DNA of 64,000 bases from Woeseiaceae bacterium (GCA_030066735.1 JASJBB010000005.1:43740-107739); one strand, 5' to 3'. Positions 39,531 to 49,242 are shown, numbered from the stretch's first letter. Notes: generated by a model from the letters alone, not told the origin. A program made the numbers and translations.

Positions 39531-41078
39531 ATGTTTACCGTGCGACGAGCGCTGCTCAGCGTTTCCGACAAGCGGGGACTGATCCCGTTTGCACAGGGCC
39601 TCGCCGGCCTCGGCGTCGAGATCGTTTCCACCGGCGGCACGTGCCGCGCGCTGCGCGAGGCAGGCCTCGACGTGATCGAAGTTGCCGAAAAGACCGGCTT
39701 TCCGGAAATCATGGATGGCCGGGTCAAGACCCTGCACCCGACGATTCATGGCGGCCTGCTCGGACGCCGCGGCACCGACGAGGCCACGATGGACGAGCAC
39801 GGCATCGAGCCGATCGACCTGCTGGCCGTCAACCTGTACCCGTTCGAACAGACGATCGCACGCGAGGATGCAACGATCGACGACGCGATTGAGAACATCG
39901 ACATCGGCGGGCCGGCAATGATCCGCGCCGCGTCCAAGAATCACGACGGCGTCGCCGTCGTCGTAGACCCGGACGATTACGAAGACGTGCTCGCATCGCT
40001 GCAGGCCGAGGAGCTCTCTCTCGAGGCCCGCCGCAAACTCGCGGCCAAAGCCTACGCCCATACAGCGAGTTACGACACGGCCATCACGAAGTACCTGTCG
40101 GCGTCTCTCGGGGCGCCGCCGCTCGACAGCAAGATCCTGTACTCGGGCACGCTGGTCGAGCGGATGCGTTATGGCGAAAACCCGCACCAGGAGGCCGGGT
40201 TTTACATCGACCAGCAGGCGCCGGCCGGCTCGCTGGCCACGGCGACCCAGCTACAGGGCAAGGCGCTCTCGTACAACAACATTGCGGACTCCGACGCCGC
40301 GTTCGAGTGCGTCAAGCAATTCGACGCCCCGGCCTGCGTTATCGTCAAGCATGCGAACCCGTGCGGTGTCGCCGTCGCCGGCACGATCCTCGAAGCGTAC
40401 GAAAAAGCCTTCACGACCGATCCGACCTCGGCGTTCGGGGGCATCATCGCCTTCAACCAGCCGCTCGACGCGGCGACTGCGAAAAGCATCATCGACCGGC
40501 AGTTCGTCGAGGTCATCGTCGCGCCCGAGATAGACGCCGACGCGGCCCAGGTGCTCGAGCAAAAGAAAAATGTGCGCGTGTTGCGCACGGGTCCGTGGGA
40601 TTCGGCCGGCGCCGGCTTCGACTTCAAGAAAGTCTCGGGCGGCCTGCTCGTGCAGACCTCCGACATGGGCAGGATCACGGCCGACGACCTCAAGGTGGTC
40701 ACCGAGAAAGCCCCGACACCAGAGCAGATCGACGACATGTTGTTTGCCTGGACCGTGGTCAAATACGTCAAGTCGAACGCCATCATTTTCTGCAAGGACA
40801 AGATGACGATCGGCGTCGGTGCGGGCCAGATGAGCCGCGTGTACAGCACGAAGATCGCCGCCATCAAGGCCGCGGACGAGGGCCTCGAGGTTGGCGGCTC
40901 GGTCATGGCCTCCGACGCTTTCTTCCCGTTTCGTGACGGCATCGATACGGCCGCGGAGACGGGTATCTCCGCCATCATCCAGCCGGGCGGGTCCATGCGT
41001 GACGACGAGGTTATCCAGGCGGCCAACGAGCACGGTCTGGCGATGGTCTTCACGGGCATGCGACACTTCCGGCACTAA
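39531..41078 (+). CDS. purH: bifunctional AICAR transformylase / IMP cyclohydrolase
   Basis: PurH carries out the last two steps of IMP synthesis. The N-terminal MGS-like IMP cyclohydrolase domain has [17 protein letters not shown] and [24 protein letters not shown]. The C-terminal formyltransferase has [11 protein letters not shown] (catalytic Lys-His), [14 protein letters not shown] and [11 protein letters not shown]. At 515 residues it is full length. Two short GC palindromes fill the gap to purD. Confidence 0.98.
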   Translation: MFTVRRALLSVSDKRGLIPFAQGLAGLGVEIVSTGGTCRALREAGLDVIEVAEKTGFPEIMDGRVKTLHPTIHGGLLGRRGTDEATMDEHGIEPIDLLAVNLYPFEQTIAREDATIDDAIENIDIGGPAMIRAASKNHDGVAVVVDPDDYEDVLASLQAEELSLEARRKLAAKAYAHTASYDTAITKYLSASLGAPPLDSKILYSGTLVERMRYGENPHQEAGFYIDQQAPAGSLATATQLQGKALSYNNIADSDAAFECVKQFDAPACVIVKHANPCGVAVAGTILEAYEKAFTTDPTSAFGGIIAFNQPLDAATAKSIIDRQFVEVIVAPEIDADAAQVLEQKKNVRVLRTGPWDSAGAGFDFKKVSGGLLVQTSDMGRITADDLKVVTEKAPTPEQIDDMLFAWTVVKYVKSNAIIFCKDKMTIGVGAGQMSRVYSTKIAAIKAADEGLEVGGSVMASDAFFPFRDGIDTAAETGISAIIQPGGSMRDDEVIQAANEHGLAMVFTGMRHFRH

Positions 41079-41080
41079 GT

Positions 41081-41095
41081 CGCCCACTGGGGCGG
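41081..41095. repeat. short dispersed GC palindrome, copy 3 (diverged)
   Basis: CGCCCACTGGGGCGG begins two bases after the purH stop and matches the other GC palindromes with two changes. It is followed within 12 bases by a better copy. Neither has a T-run, so read-through into purD is expected. Confidence 0.5.
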
Positions 41096-41106
41096 ACCAG
41101 TGAATT

Positions 41107-41123
41107 CGCCCGCCGGGGCGGGC
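41107..41123. repeat. short dispersed GC palindrome, copy 4
   Basis: CGCCCGCCGGGGCGGGC followed by TCTTAC differs by one base from the copy at 27489, which is followed by TCTTTC. It lies in the 61-base purH-purD gap, so the element is not only found with terminators. Confidence 0.65.
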
Positions 41124-41139
41124 TCTTACAAGGGTTCAG

Positions 41140-42426
41140 ATGAAGGTATTGGTGATAGGCAGCGGTGGGCGCGAACACGCGCTGGCGTGGAAGTGCGCTC
41201 AGTCCGACGCCGTCAGCGAGGTGCTCGTCGCGCCCGGCAATGCCGGCACGGCGCGCGAGGCCGGGGTCCGCAACGTGCCTGTCTCATCTGATGACATCGA
41301 GGCCCTCGCCGAACTGGCAACGAGCGAGTCGGTGGACCTGACTATCGTCGGGCCGGAGGCGCCGCTCGTCGCCGGCATCACGAACCGTTTCGAAGAGCTG
41401 GGCCTGTCCTGCTTCGGTCCCAGCGCCGCGGCGGCCCAGCTTGAAGGATCGAAGGCGTTCACCAAGGATTTTCTTGCGCGCCACGGCATTCCCACGGCCG
41501 ACTACCGGAATTTCTCTGAACTCGAACCAGCGCTTGCCTACATTCGCGAACAGGGCGCGCCGATCGTGATCAAGGCGGACGGCCTGGCGGCCGGCAAGGG
41601 TGTCATCGTCGCGACCAGCCTCGAAGAGGCCGAACAGGCGGCCACGGATATGCTGGCGGGGAACAGGTTCGGCGAGGCGGGCGCGCGCATCGTCGTCGAG
41701 GAGTTTCTCGACGGCGAGGAAGCCAGCTTCATTGTCATCACGGATGGCAGCAACGTGTTACCGATGGCTACCTCGCAGGACCACAAGGCGCGCGACGAGG
41801 GTGACGTGGGCCCCAATACCGGCGGCATGGGCGCGTATTCGCCCGCACCGGTCGTGACGGCCGGCGTCGAACAGCGCATCATGGATCAGGTCATCACGCC
41901 GACCCTGGCTGGCATGAAGTCCGACGGCAATAACTACGTCGGATTCCTCTACGCCGGGCTGATGATCACGCCCGATGGCACACCGAAGGTCATCGAGTTC
42001 AATTGCCGCTTCGGCGACCCCGAGACCCAGCCCATCATGGCCCGTCTCGAGTCGGACCTCGCAGCATTGTGCAAGACGACGCTCGAAGGCGGCCTGGGCG
42101 ATGCAACGGCTGACTGGGACGAGCGCGCCGCGCTCGGCGTTGTCATGGCGGCCGGTGGGTATCCCGGCAGCTATGCCAAGGGTAAACGCATCAGTGGACT
42201 CGACGCGGCCGACAGCGACGACCAGAAAGTGTTTCACGCGGGCACCGCGGAATCCGGTGGCGACATCGTGACGAGCGGCGGACGCGTCCTGTGTGTCGTC
42301 GGGCTCGGGGACTCCGTTCAGGCAGCCGCGCAGGCCTCGTATGACGCGGTCTCGAAGATCAGCTGGGGCGACGCATACTTCCGCAGGGACATCGGCCACC
42401 GCGCGATCGCCAGAGAGCAGGACTGA
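41140..42426 (+). CDS. purD: phosphoribosylamine-glycine ligase (GAR synthetase)
   Basis: PurD joins phosphoribosylamine and glycine with ATP, the second step of purine synthesis. The 428-residue ATP-grasp enzyme starts MKVLVIGSGGREHALAWK and has PIVIKADGLAAGKGVIVA, ATSQDHKARDEGDVGPNTGGMGAY (split across the signature) and IEFNCRFGDPETQ. purH-purD order is typical. Only the two small palindromes separate it from purH. Confidence 0.98.
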   Translation: MKVLVIGSGGREHALAWKCAQSDAVSEVLVAPGNAGTAREAGVRNVPVSSDDIEALAELATSESVDLTIVGPEAPLVAGITNRFEELGLSCFGPSAAAAQLEGSKAFTKDFLARHGIPTADYRNFSELEPALAYIREQGAPIVIKADGLAAGKGVIVATSLEEAEQAATDMLAGNRFGEAGARIVVEEFLDGEEASFIVITDGSNVLPMATSQDHKARDEGDVGPNTGGMGAYSPAPVVTAGVEQRIMDQVITPTLAGMKSDGNNYVGFLYAGLMITPDGTPKVIEFNCRFGDPETQPIMARLESDLAALCKTTLEGGLGDATADWDERAALGVVMAAGGYPGSYAKGKRISGLDAADSDDQKVFHAGTAESGGDIVTSGGRVLCVVGLGDSVQAAAQASYDAVSKISWGDAYFRRDIGHRAIAREQD

Positions 42427-42430
42427 GCCC

Positions 42431-43627
42431 GTGATAACGGTCGGCGAAGCCCGCGAGGCGATCTTGGCCGCCATGCCGGCTTTCGAAGCCGAGACCGTAC
42501 CGGTCGAATCCGTCTGCGGCCGTGTGCTCCGGCAGAGCATTGTCGCCGAGCGCGACCAGCCGCCGTTCGACCGCGTCATGATGGATGGCATCGCGATCGC
42601 GTCGAGCGACTTCGACGCAGGCACGCGACGCTTTCCGATCCAGTCGACACAGGCCGCCGGCGACGCGCAACAATCCCTGGATGCCGGTCACTGCATCGAA
42701 ATCATGACCGGCGCGACTCTGCCGCACGGCGCCGATTGCATCGTGCCCGTCGAACGCATCTCGGTGACGGATAACGCCGCCACGCTCGAAACCGGCTACG
42801 TCGCCGAGGCCGGGCGATTCACTCACAGCCGAGGCTCCGATCACGAGCAGGGCGCCGAGCTGCTCCGTGCCGGCAAGCGCATCTCGCCGATGGACATCGC
42901 CATCATCCATTCGGCCGGCCTGACCGAGGTCGCGGTGAGCCGCTCGCCGTCGATCCGGGTTATTTCGACCGGCAACGAACTCGTGCCCGCCGGTGATCCC
43001 ATAGCCCCGCACCAGGTGCGCCTGTCGAACGGACCTGCCGTTATCGCCCTGCTACAACAGCACGGCTACACCGATTGCCGGCACGACCACCTCGTGGACG
43101 AACCCGAGCTGCTCGAGCAGCGCATCAGCGCGCACCTGGAGGCCGCCGATGTCCTGATCCTGTCCGGCGGAGTCTCGATGGGCAAGGCCGACTATGTGCC
43201 ACAGGTTCTCGGGAATCTCGGGGTCGATCTCGTCTTCCACAAGATCAGTCAGCGGCCCGGCAAGCCGATGTGGTTCGGAATGGGACCAGGGGGCCAGGCC
43301 GTGTTCGCACTACCGGGCAATCCGGTTTCGACGCTCGTGTGCGCCCGGCAGTATGTAGTGCCGGCACTGGCCAGGTCCTCCGGCCAGGTGACCGCGCAGC
43401 CGGAGTTTGCGGCGCTCGCCCGGGACGTCACTTTTAATCCGCATCTGACCTGTTTCCTGCCGGCACAGCTCATTTCCGGCACCAATGGCCAGGCGCTCGC
43501 GATGCCGGTGCCAACCAACACGTCGGGCGACTTCGCGGCGCTATCGGCAACCGATGGCTGCGTCGAACTGCCGCTCGAAGAGTCTGTCTTCCCGGCCGGC
43601 ACGACCGTCCGGCTGCACCGCTGGTAA
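42431..43627 (+). CDS. moeA: molybdopterin molybdenumtransferase
   Basis: MoeA inserts molybdate into adenylylated molybdopterin to finish the molybdenum cofactor, which MsrP needs. The 398-residue protein has DQPPFDRVMMDGIAIAS, IEIMTGATLPHGADCIVPVE, ISTGNELVPAG and LSGGVSMGKADYVPQVL, all typical. GTG 42431 follows the purD stop by four bases; the track start at 42293 is inside purD. No other cofactor genes adjoin. Confidence 0.95.
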   Translation: MITVGEAREAILAAMPAFEAETVPVESVCGRVLRQSIVAERDQPPFDRVMMDGIAIASSDFDAGTRRFPIQSTQAAGDAQQSLDAGHCIEIMTGATLPHGADCIVPVERISVTDNAATLETGYVAEAGRFTHSRGSDHEQGAELLRAGKRISPMDIAIIHSAGLTEVAVSRSPSIRVISTGNELVPAGDPIAPHQVRLSNGPAVIALLQQHGYTDCRHDHLVDEPELLEQRISAHLEAADVLILSGGVSMGKADYVPQVLGNLGVDLVFHKISQRPGKPMWFGMGPGGQAVFALPGNPVSTLVCARQYVVPALARSSGQVTAQPEFAALARDVTFNPHLTCFLPAQLISGTNGQALAMPVPTNTSGDFAALSATDGCVELPLEESVFPAGTTVRLHRW

Positions 43628-43631
43628 GCGA

Positions 43632-44546
43632 TTGAACGTCCCCTACATCGACCATGATGCCGTCGCCGGCGTCCTGCGCATGCATGACCTGATTCCCTGC
43701 ATGCGCCAGGCGATGATCGATTTCTCGGCGGGGCGCATCCAGCAGCCTGCGCGACGCATCATGGAAGTCAGCGAGCACGGCGGTTACTTTGGCGGCATGC
43801 CGGGCGTCAGTCCCGGCGCAATGGGCGCCAAGCTGGTTGCGTTCTACCCGCGTAACGCCGACAAGGGCCTCGAGACTCACATGGCGCTGATCGCGTTGCT
43901 CGACCCTGCGACCGGCCGGCCGCTCGTCACGATGGATGGCGGGCTGATCACCAAGATGCGCACCGCGGCCGTCACCGCGGCATTCGTCGATGCCGTGGCC
44001 GCGCCGGGCGTTGCGTCGCTGGCCGTCCTCGGGGCCGGCGCACAGGCTGAAAGTCATCTCGAGGCGTTGTCGCTGGTCCGTGAATTTAGCGATGTCCGCA
44101 TCTGGAACCGGGCGCCGCAACGGGCTGCTGCACTTGCCGATTCGGTCGGCGGCCGCGCCTTGAGCGCCGAGGAAGCGGTGCGTGGCGCCGATGTCGTCAT
44201 TGCGGCAACCGGCGCCTCCGAACCGGTGCTCAGCGGCGATTGGATAAAGGCCGGCGCCACGGTCGCGTCGGTCGGTTGGTCCGGCCCCGATGGCAGTGAA
44301 CTCGATGCGGCCACGATGGCGAACACGGTCATTGTGGATTCCCGCGAAGGCGCGCTCGTCGAATCGGGCAATGTGCGCCGCTGGAACGCCGAAATCCGGG
44401 CCGAACTGGGCGAGATCCTCGACGGTAACGCCACCGTCGAAGCATCGGAAACCGTCGTTTTCGAGTCGATCGGGATGGCCTGCCAGGACCTGGCAGCCGC
44501 GGCGCTCGTCATGAGCAAATTGCACCTCGGAGAGAGGTCAAAATAG
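43632..44546 (+). CDS. ornithine cyclodeaminase / mu-crystallin family protein
   Basis: A 304-residue NAD(P)-binding protein of the OCD/mu-crystallin family, which includes ornithine cyclodeaminase, ketimine reductases and amino-acid dehydrogenases. Diagnostic parts are GGLITKMRTAAVTAAFVDAVA, the Rossmann loop AVLGAGAQAESHLEAL, and VVIAATGASEPVLSGDWIKAGATVASVG. The exact reaction cannot be told from these. The TTG 43632 start is four bases after moeA; ATG 43677-43681 region gives a shorter alternative. The gene ends an apparent purH-purD-moeA-OCD run. Confidence 0.85.
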   Translation: MNVPYIDHDAVAGVLRMHDLIPCMRQAMIDFSAGRIQQPARRIMEVSEHGGYFGGMPGVSPGAMGAKLVAFYPRNADKGLETHMALIALLDPATGRPLVTMDGGLITKMRTAAVTAAFVDAVAAPGVASLAVLGAGAQAESHLEALSLVREFSDVRIWNRAPQRAAALADSVGGRALSAEEAVRGADVVIAATGASEPVLSGDWIKAGATVASVGWSGPDGSELDAATMANTVIVDSREGALVESGNVRRWNAEIRAELGEILDGNATVEASETVVFESIGMACQDLAAAALVMSKLHLGERSK

Positions 44547-44719
44547 CGATTCCCGGCCAGATCTGGCAATCCGTGGAAGTCCCTAGAAGCCTGCATTTCC
44601 AACGTATTTAAAGCTTTCGCCAAGCGCGGATAATCCTTGACTGAAGCAGTATATCAGTAATTCCTAATTTACTGATTTGCAAGCTCCCCGCAAGAATTAA
44701 CCAACCTGAGGACACGGAA

Positions 44720-46366
44720 ATGAGAGATCCAAGAAGCAGAGAATATCGATTCTCGGCCTTCCTTGGCGTCGTCTGTATGGCATTCGCGTTAGGTGCATGC
44801 TCTGGCGATGATGGCAAGGATGGAGCCGATGGCATAGCTGGCGCTCCAGGCGTCGACGGCTCTGACGGCATTAGCTGCTGGGATCTCAATGAGAACGGCG
44901 TAGCCGATCCCAATGAAGATCTCAACGGCGACGGCGTCGTGGACGTGCTCGACTGCAACGCTCTCGCCAGCGGTGCATACCAGACAGCACAACTGCACGT
45001 CGGCTACTTCACCGAAAACACTTACGAGGGCACGCAGTCGTGCCTGAACTGTCACGGCCTGCTGGGTGAAGACCTGTTGACGAACGCCCACTTCACGTGG
45101 GAAGGCGTCTCGGCCAATATCACCGGCTTCGAAGGCGACGTTAACGGCAAGACCAACCTGATCAACAACTTCTGTATCGCTGTACCGACCAACGAAGGTC
45201 GCTGCACGCATTGCCATACTGGCTATGGTTGGGATGACAACACGTTTGCCTTCAACGATCCCGCAACGGTCGATTGCCTGATTTGCCACGACCAGTCCGG
45301 CACCTACAAGAAGGGCAAAACGACGGCCGGCCTGCCGGATCCCGCAGTTGATCTCGACATCGTTGCACGCAGCGTTGCGCTGAACGACGGCAAGCCCACG
45401 CGCCAGAACTGCACGTTCTGCCACGCCTTTGCCGGCGGCGGCGACAACGTCAAGCACGGCGACATCGCGATGAACCTGCTCGACACGACGCGCGACTTCG
45501 ATGTCCACATGGGCACCGACGGCGGCAACATGGACTGCGTAGACTGCCACCAGGTCATGCGCGTCAATGGCGACGGCGATCTGGTCGACCACGGTATCGG
45601 TGGCATGGCGTATCACTCGGTTGACGACGGCGAAATGAAGGGCTGCGTCGACTGCCATGGCAACCTCGCCGGTATCCACGTTGGCACCACGGTACAGCCG
45701 GTGACGGACCTCCACACCACGCTGGCATGCCAGGTCTGCCACATCCCGGCGATCGCACGTTCCACGTCGACGAAGACGGAGTGGTACTGGGCCGACGCTG
45801 GCCAGGATATCGATCCTGTTCCGACAGATCCTGCTACCGGACGTCCGCTTTACGACAAGAAGAAAGGCACGTTCGTTTGGGAGAACAACGTACGACCCGA
45901 ACTGCTGTACTTCGACGGCAAGTGGGACCGCATGATCATCAACAAGAACGACCAGTACACGGAACTGCCGGCTGTGCTGGGCGCACCTTCGGCCGACTAC
46001 ACGACGCCAGGCGCCATGATCTATCCGTTCAAGAAGATGGTCGGCAACCAGCCTGCCGATGCCGGGAACCAGACGATGCTCGTCCCGCACCTGTTCGGCA
46101 TGAAGGGCGGTCCCAACCCGTACTGGGTCCAGTTTGACTGGGATCTCTCGCTGACGGACGGCGCGAACTACACGGGCCAGACCTACACGGGCGCATTCGA
46201 ATTCGTCGACACCGTCATGTACCTGACGGTTAACCACGAAGTTGCCCCGAAGGAACAGGCCCTTGGTATGGATGCCGCCTGCGGTGACTGCCACTCGAGC
46301 GGCTTGATCGATTGGACAGGACTCGGCTGGAGCGACGACCCCGTACTGGGAGGTACAAGGCCGTAG
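44720..46366 (+). CDS. octaheme c-type cytochrome, tetrathionate-reductase (OTR) family lipoprotein
   Basis: This 548-residue protein has eight CxxCH haem-binding motifs: CLNCH, CTHCH, CLICH, CTFCH, CVDCH twice, CQVCH and CGDCH. Surrounding blocks such as VDCLICHDQSGTYKKG, GGGDNVKHGDIAMNL and LACQVCHIPAIAR match the octaheme tetrathionate reductase (OTR) family, whose Shewanella member reduces tetrathionate, nitrite and hydroxylamine in vitro. The N-terminus is a lipoprotein signal (CMAFALGAC), followed by a collagen-like run of about seven Gly-X-Y triplets (GDDGKDGADGIAGAPG) and an acidic Ca-binding-like NENGVADPNEDLNGDG. It is monocistronic with GAGGA before ATG 44720 and its own terminator. 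The substrate is inferred, not shown. Confidence 0.88.
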   Translation: MRDPRSREYRFSAFLGVVCMAFALGACSGDDGKDGADGIAGAPGVDGSDGISCWDLNENGVADPNEDLNGDGVVDVLDCNALASGAYQTAQLHVGYFTENTYEGTQSCLNCHGLLGEDLLTNAHFTWEGVSANITGFEGDVNGKTNLINNFCIAVPTNEGRCTHCHTGYGWDDNTFAFNDPATVDCLICHDQSGTYKKGKTTAGLPDPAVDLDIVARSVALNDGKPTRQNCTFCHAFAGGGDNVKHGDIAMNLLDTTRDFDVHMGTDGGNMDCVDCHQVMRVNGDGDLVDHGIGGMAYHSVDDGEMKGCVDCHGNLAGIHVGTTVQPVTDLHTTLACQVCHIPAIARSTSTKTEWYWADAGQDIDPVPTDPATGRPLYDKKKGTFVWENNVRPELLYFDGKWDRMIINKNDQYTELPAVLGAPSADYTTPGAMIYPFKKMVGNQPADAGNQTMLVPHLFGMKGGPNPYWVQFDWDLSLTDGANYTGQTYTGAFEFVDTVMYLTVNHEVAPKEQALGMDAACGDCHSSGLIDWTGLGWSDDPVLGGTRP

Positions 46367-46392
46367 CAATACCCTGGTTAGCTTGAGTCCGG

Positions 46393-46425
46393 AGCGCCCG
46401 CGGTTCCCGCGGGCGCTTTTTTTTT
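46393..46425 (+). terminator. intrinsic terminator of the octaheme cytochrome gene
   Basis: AGCGCCCGCGG and CCGCGGGCGCT form a perfect 11-base-pair stem with a three-base loop followed by eight further T. It lies 26 bases after the stop. Confidence 0.95.
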
Positions 46426-46470
46426 GGTCCCGGTATCGGAATAATGACCAACCCTCTGAAGGAGGCCATT

Positions 46471-46494
46471 GTGATCCGGGGTTGCGGACAGTAA
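46471..46494 (+). CDS. seven-residue upstream ORF coupled to the aminopeptidase gene
   Basis: GTG at 46471 has an excellent ribosome site (GAAGGAGG, five bases before it) and encodes MIRGCGQ, then TAA. The stop overlaps the next ATG as TAATG. The aminopeptidase start has no ribosome site of its own at the right distance. So ribosomes probably load at the mini-ORF and re-initiate. It may be only a translation-loading device; I know no family for the peptide. Confidence 0.45.
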   Translation: MIRGCGQ

Positions 46495-48401
46495 TGACAA
46501 CACGAATCCTGATATTTCTCATGACCATTGGGGTTGTGGCGTGCTCGCCGGGTAGCAGCACCGATCGTGACCCGGCGCTGGCCAAAGACCATTACTCGTT
46601 CGCCAACGTCGAGCAGTTCGTCACCGAGCAGATTGTTCTCAACCTGAACGTCGATTTCGAGGCGCAGGTCCTTAACGGGTCGGCGATGCTGTTTATGCGG
46701 CGAATCGACCCGGACGCCCGGGAAATCGTGCTCGATACGCGCGACCTGACCGTTGAAAACGTCGAATTTCTGGTTAGCCGAGGCAAGGAGTGGGACGAGA
46801 TACCCACCGAACACACCCTCGGCGAAACCGACGCGTTGCTCGGTACGCCGCTGACTATTTACGTCCCGGATTCGTTGGCCGATGCCGAGCATGTCGTGCC
46901 CGTCGTCCACTACCGGACCAGCCCGGAGTCCACTGCGCTGGGCTGGCTGCCGCCCGAACTGACGGCAGGTGGCGAACACCCGATGCTGTATTCGCAATCG
47001 CAGGCGATCCACGCCCGCAGCTGGATCCCGTTGCAGGATACGCCCGCCGTGCGATTTACCTATCTTGCACGCGTTCGTACCCCTCCCGGGCTGATCGCCC
47101 TGATGAGCGCCGAAAACGATCCGGACGTCGAACGAGACGGCGACTACTATTTTGAGATGCCGCAGCCGATTCCGTCCTACCTGATGGCGATCGCGGCAGG
47201 CAACCTGCACTTCGCCGCCCTGGGTGAAGACACGGGCGTCTACGCCGAGCCGGAATTGCTCGAGGCCTCGGCGTATGAGTTCGCCGATACCCAGGCCATG
47301 TTCGAGACGGCCGAGGCCATGTTCGGCCCCTATCAATGGGGCCGATACGACCTGCTGATACTGCCGCCGAGCTTTCCCTATGGCGGCATGGAGAATCCGC
47401 GCCTGTCGTTCCTGACGCCCAGCCTGCTGGCCGGTGACCGCAGCCTCGTATCGGTCGTGGCGCACGAGCTCGCCCACTCCTGGTCCGGCAATCTCGTCAC
47501 CAACCAGACCTGGCGCGACGGCTGGCTCAACGAAGGCTGGACCAGCTACCTCGAGTTTCGGCTGATGCAGGTAATCTACGACGAGGACCGCGCGGCCGAG
47601 GAAAACCTGCTCAACTACGAGGAGCTGCTGCTCAATTTCGAGCGAATCGACCCGAAGTACCAGGCCCTGGCGCCACGTATCACCGAACTCGACCCGGAGT
47701 CCGGGCAGGGGACGATCGCCTACCACAAGGGCAACCTGTTCCTGCAATACCTGGAACACGCCTATGGCCGCGAGATTTTCGACCAGTTCATCACCGATTA
47801 CTTCAGCGACTTTGCGTTCCAGGTGATCACGACTGAGGACTTTGTAGACTATCTCGACAAGCGCCTGCTCTCGGTGCACCACGGTATCCTCACGCGCGAG
47901 CAGGTGGAGCGCTGGATGTACGAACCCGGTCTGCCCGACGACGCCGTCTTACCGACTTCACGCAACCTGGACGATGCCGCGGAACTGGCAGCGATGTGGT
48001 CGCGGGGCGAACTTGATGCAGCTGAACTTCCGGTAACTGACTGGAGCGCACAGGCGACGATCCACTTTATCAACGCGCTGGACCCGGACCTGTCTACAGA
48101 GAAACTCGTCGAGATCGACAAGGCACTTGGTTTGAGCGACACGCAGAATGCCGAGATCGCGCGGACCTGGTTCATCCAGGTGGCGACGCGGCGGCACGAA
48201 CCCGCCTACGATCAGATGGCGGAGCACCTGCGCAAGTTCGGTCGCGTCCGGCTGATTCGCCCGATCTACGTGGCGCTGGCCGGGAATGGCAGCGACATGC
48301 AACTGGCCAGGGAATTGTTCAACGCCGCGCGCGGCGCCTATCACCCGATCGCCAATGCCTACATCGGCCCGGTTTTCGAGGACGATCCGGACGGCGAATG
48401 A
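46494..48401 (+). CDS. M1-family aminopeptidase lipoprotein (leukotriene-A4-hydrolase-like)
   Basis: A 635-residue zinc aminopeptidase attached to the envelope: the lipobox is IGVVAC. Key motifs are PYGGMENPRLSFLTPSL (substrate N-terminus), VVAHELAHSWSGNLVT (HExxH-18-E), and LNEGWTSYLEFR with the third zinc ligand. The C-terminal helical domain (LPTSRNLDDAAELAAMW onward) resembles the leukotriene A4 hydrolase C-terminal domain. It likely trims N-terminal residues from peptides in the periplasm. The start was placed at ATG 46494 because of the lipoprotein signal and the overlapping upstream mini-ORF. The next gene overlaps its stop by four bases. Confidence 0.92.
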   Translation: MTTRILIFLMTIGVVACSPGSSTDRDPALAKDHYSFANVEQFVTEQIVLNLNVDFEAQVLNGSAMLFMRRIDPDAREIVLDTRDLTVENVEFLVSRGKEWDEIPTEHTLGETDALLGTPLTIYVPDSLADAEHVVPVVHYRTSPESTALGWLPPELTAGGEHPMLYSQSQAIHARSWIPLQDTPAVRFTYLARVRTPPGLIALMSAENDPDVERDGDYYFEMPQPIPSYLMAIAAGNLHFAALGEDTGVYAEPELLEASAYEFADTQAMFETAEAMFGPYQWGRYDLLILPPSFPYGGMENPRLSFLTPSLLAGDRSLVSVVAHELAHSWSGNLVTNQTWRDGWLNEGWTSYLEFRLMQVIYDEDRAAEENLLNYEELLLNFERIDPKYQALAPRITELDPESGQGTIAYHKGNLFLQYLEHAYGREIFDQFITDYFSDFAFQVITTEDFVDYLDKRLLSVHHGILTREQVERWMYEPGLPDDAVLPTSRNLDDAAELAAMWSRGELDAAELPVTDWSAQATIHFINALDPDLSTEKLVEIDKALGLSDTQNAEIARTWFIQVATRRHEPAYDQMAEHLRKFGRVRLIRPIYVALAGNGSDMQLARELFNAARGAYHPIANAYIGPVFEDDPDGE

Positions 48402-48811
48402 CCGGCACATCGCCCGTCCTTGTACTAGACTTAAGGGTGATGGAAAACACTCTCGAAGTTACGTTCGAGGGCGATCACGTCCTCGTGATTGCGAACGGCG
48501 ATAAAGACTATCGCTATATGGAACAGGTCTGGCGTGAAGTCACGATGGCTTGCGAGCAGCACGATTGCTACAACGTGCTCGGGCTCGCCGACACGCGAAC
48601 CCCCGTCGAGGCAGTAGAGGGCTACGACCTGCCCAACCTGTTCAGGGAGCTCGGCATCGGGCAGCACTACAGGATTGCCTGGGTCGAGAAGAACCAGGAC
48701 GCCCGTGACACGATTGAATTCGTGCAGACGGTGCTCGCCAACCGCGGCCTGCCCGGCCTGTTGTTCGATACCGAAGAAGAAGCCCGCGGGTGGCTGCTGG
48801 GGAACGGTTGA
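48398..48811 (+). CDS. hypothetical protein, possibly SpoIIAA/STAS-like
   Basis: A 137-residue soluble protein beginning, after a short lead, MENTLEVTFEGDHVLVIANGD, with a final LLFDTEEEARGWLLG helix. The layout of a first strand pair, a central helix and a closing EEARGWL helix resembles SpoIIAA-like/STAS-fold proteins, a guess at fold only. ATG 48398 overlaps the aminopeptidase stop (ATGA); an alternative ATG is at 48440. Its own stop overlaps the next start (TTGA), so it sits inside a translationally coupled set. Confidence 0.65.
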   Translation: MTGTSPVLVLDLRVMENTLEVTFEGDHVLVIANGDKDYRYMEQVWREVTMACEQHDCYNVLGLADTRTPVEAVEGYDLPNLFRELGIGQHYRIAWVEKNQDARDTIEFVQTVLANRGLPGLLFDTEEEARGWLLGNG

Positions 48812-49242
48812 ACAGCTTCTACCGCCTCGCCGCGGACCTCGTTCTCTATCTGCACGTCAGCTTCGTCGTCTTTGTCATAGCTGGACTGCTGCTCATCGTC
48901 ACCGGTCATTTCGCCGGCTGGCGCTGGGTCCGCAACGGCTGGTTTCGCGTCGCGCATCTCGGCGCGATTGCGGTCGTCGTTTTGCAGGCCTGGCTGGGCG
49001 TGCTGTGCCCCCTGACCACGCTGGAAATGTGGCTGCGCTCAAAGGCCGGAGACGCGGTGTACCCTGGCGCGTTCATCGCGCACTGGGTCGAGCAAATTCT
49101 GTACTATGATGCTCCGGCGTGGGTATTCACCCTGTGCTATTCGGCGTTCGGTCTGCTCGTCCTGGCCAGCTGGATCTGGATACGTCCGCGACCCATAAAA
49201 AGAAACAAGGGGAGAAACGATGGAGATCTTCGCCAAGGTTAA
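48808..49242 (+). CDS. DUF2784-family membrane protein
   Basis: A 144-residue protein with about four membrane helices: DLVLYLHVSFVVFVIAGLLL, VAHLGAIAVVVLQAWLG, WVEQILYYDAPAWVFTLCYSAF and LVLASWIWI. The pattern LYLHVSFVVFV and GVLCPLTTLE is typical of DUF2784. Function is unknown. TTG 48808 overlaps the upstream stop by four bases (TTGA). The end overlaps a possible 29-residue ORF. Confidence 0.85.
   Translation: MNSFYRLAADLVLYLHVSFVVFVIAGLLLIVTGHFAGWRWVRNGWFRVAHLGAIAVVVLQAWLGVLCPLTTLEMWLRSKAGDAVYPGAFIAHWVEQILYYDAPAWVFTLCYSAFGLLVLASWIWIRPRPIKRNKGRNDGDLRQG

Noticed and set aside
44631-44670. TTGACT with a possible -10 as promoter of the octaheme cytochrome gene
   Set aside because: No acceptable -10 at 16-18 bases; too weak to list.
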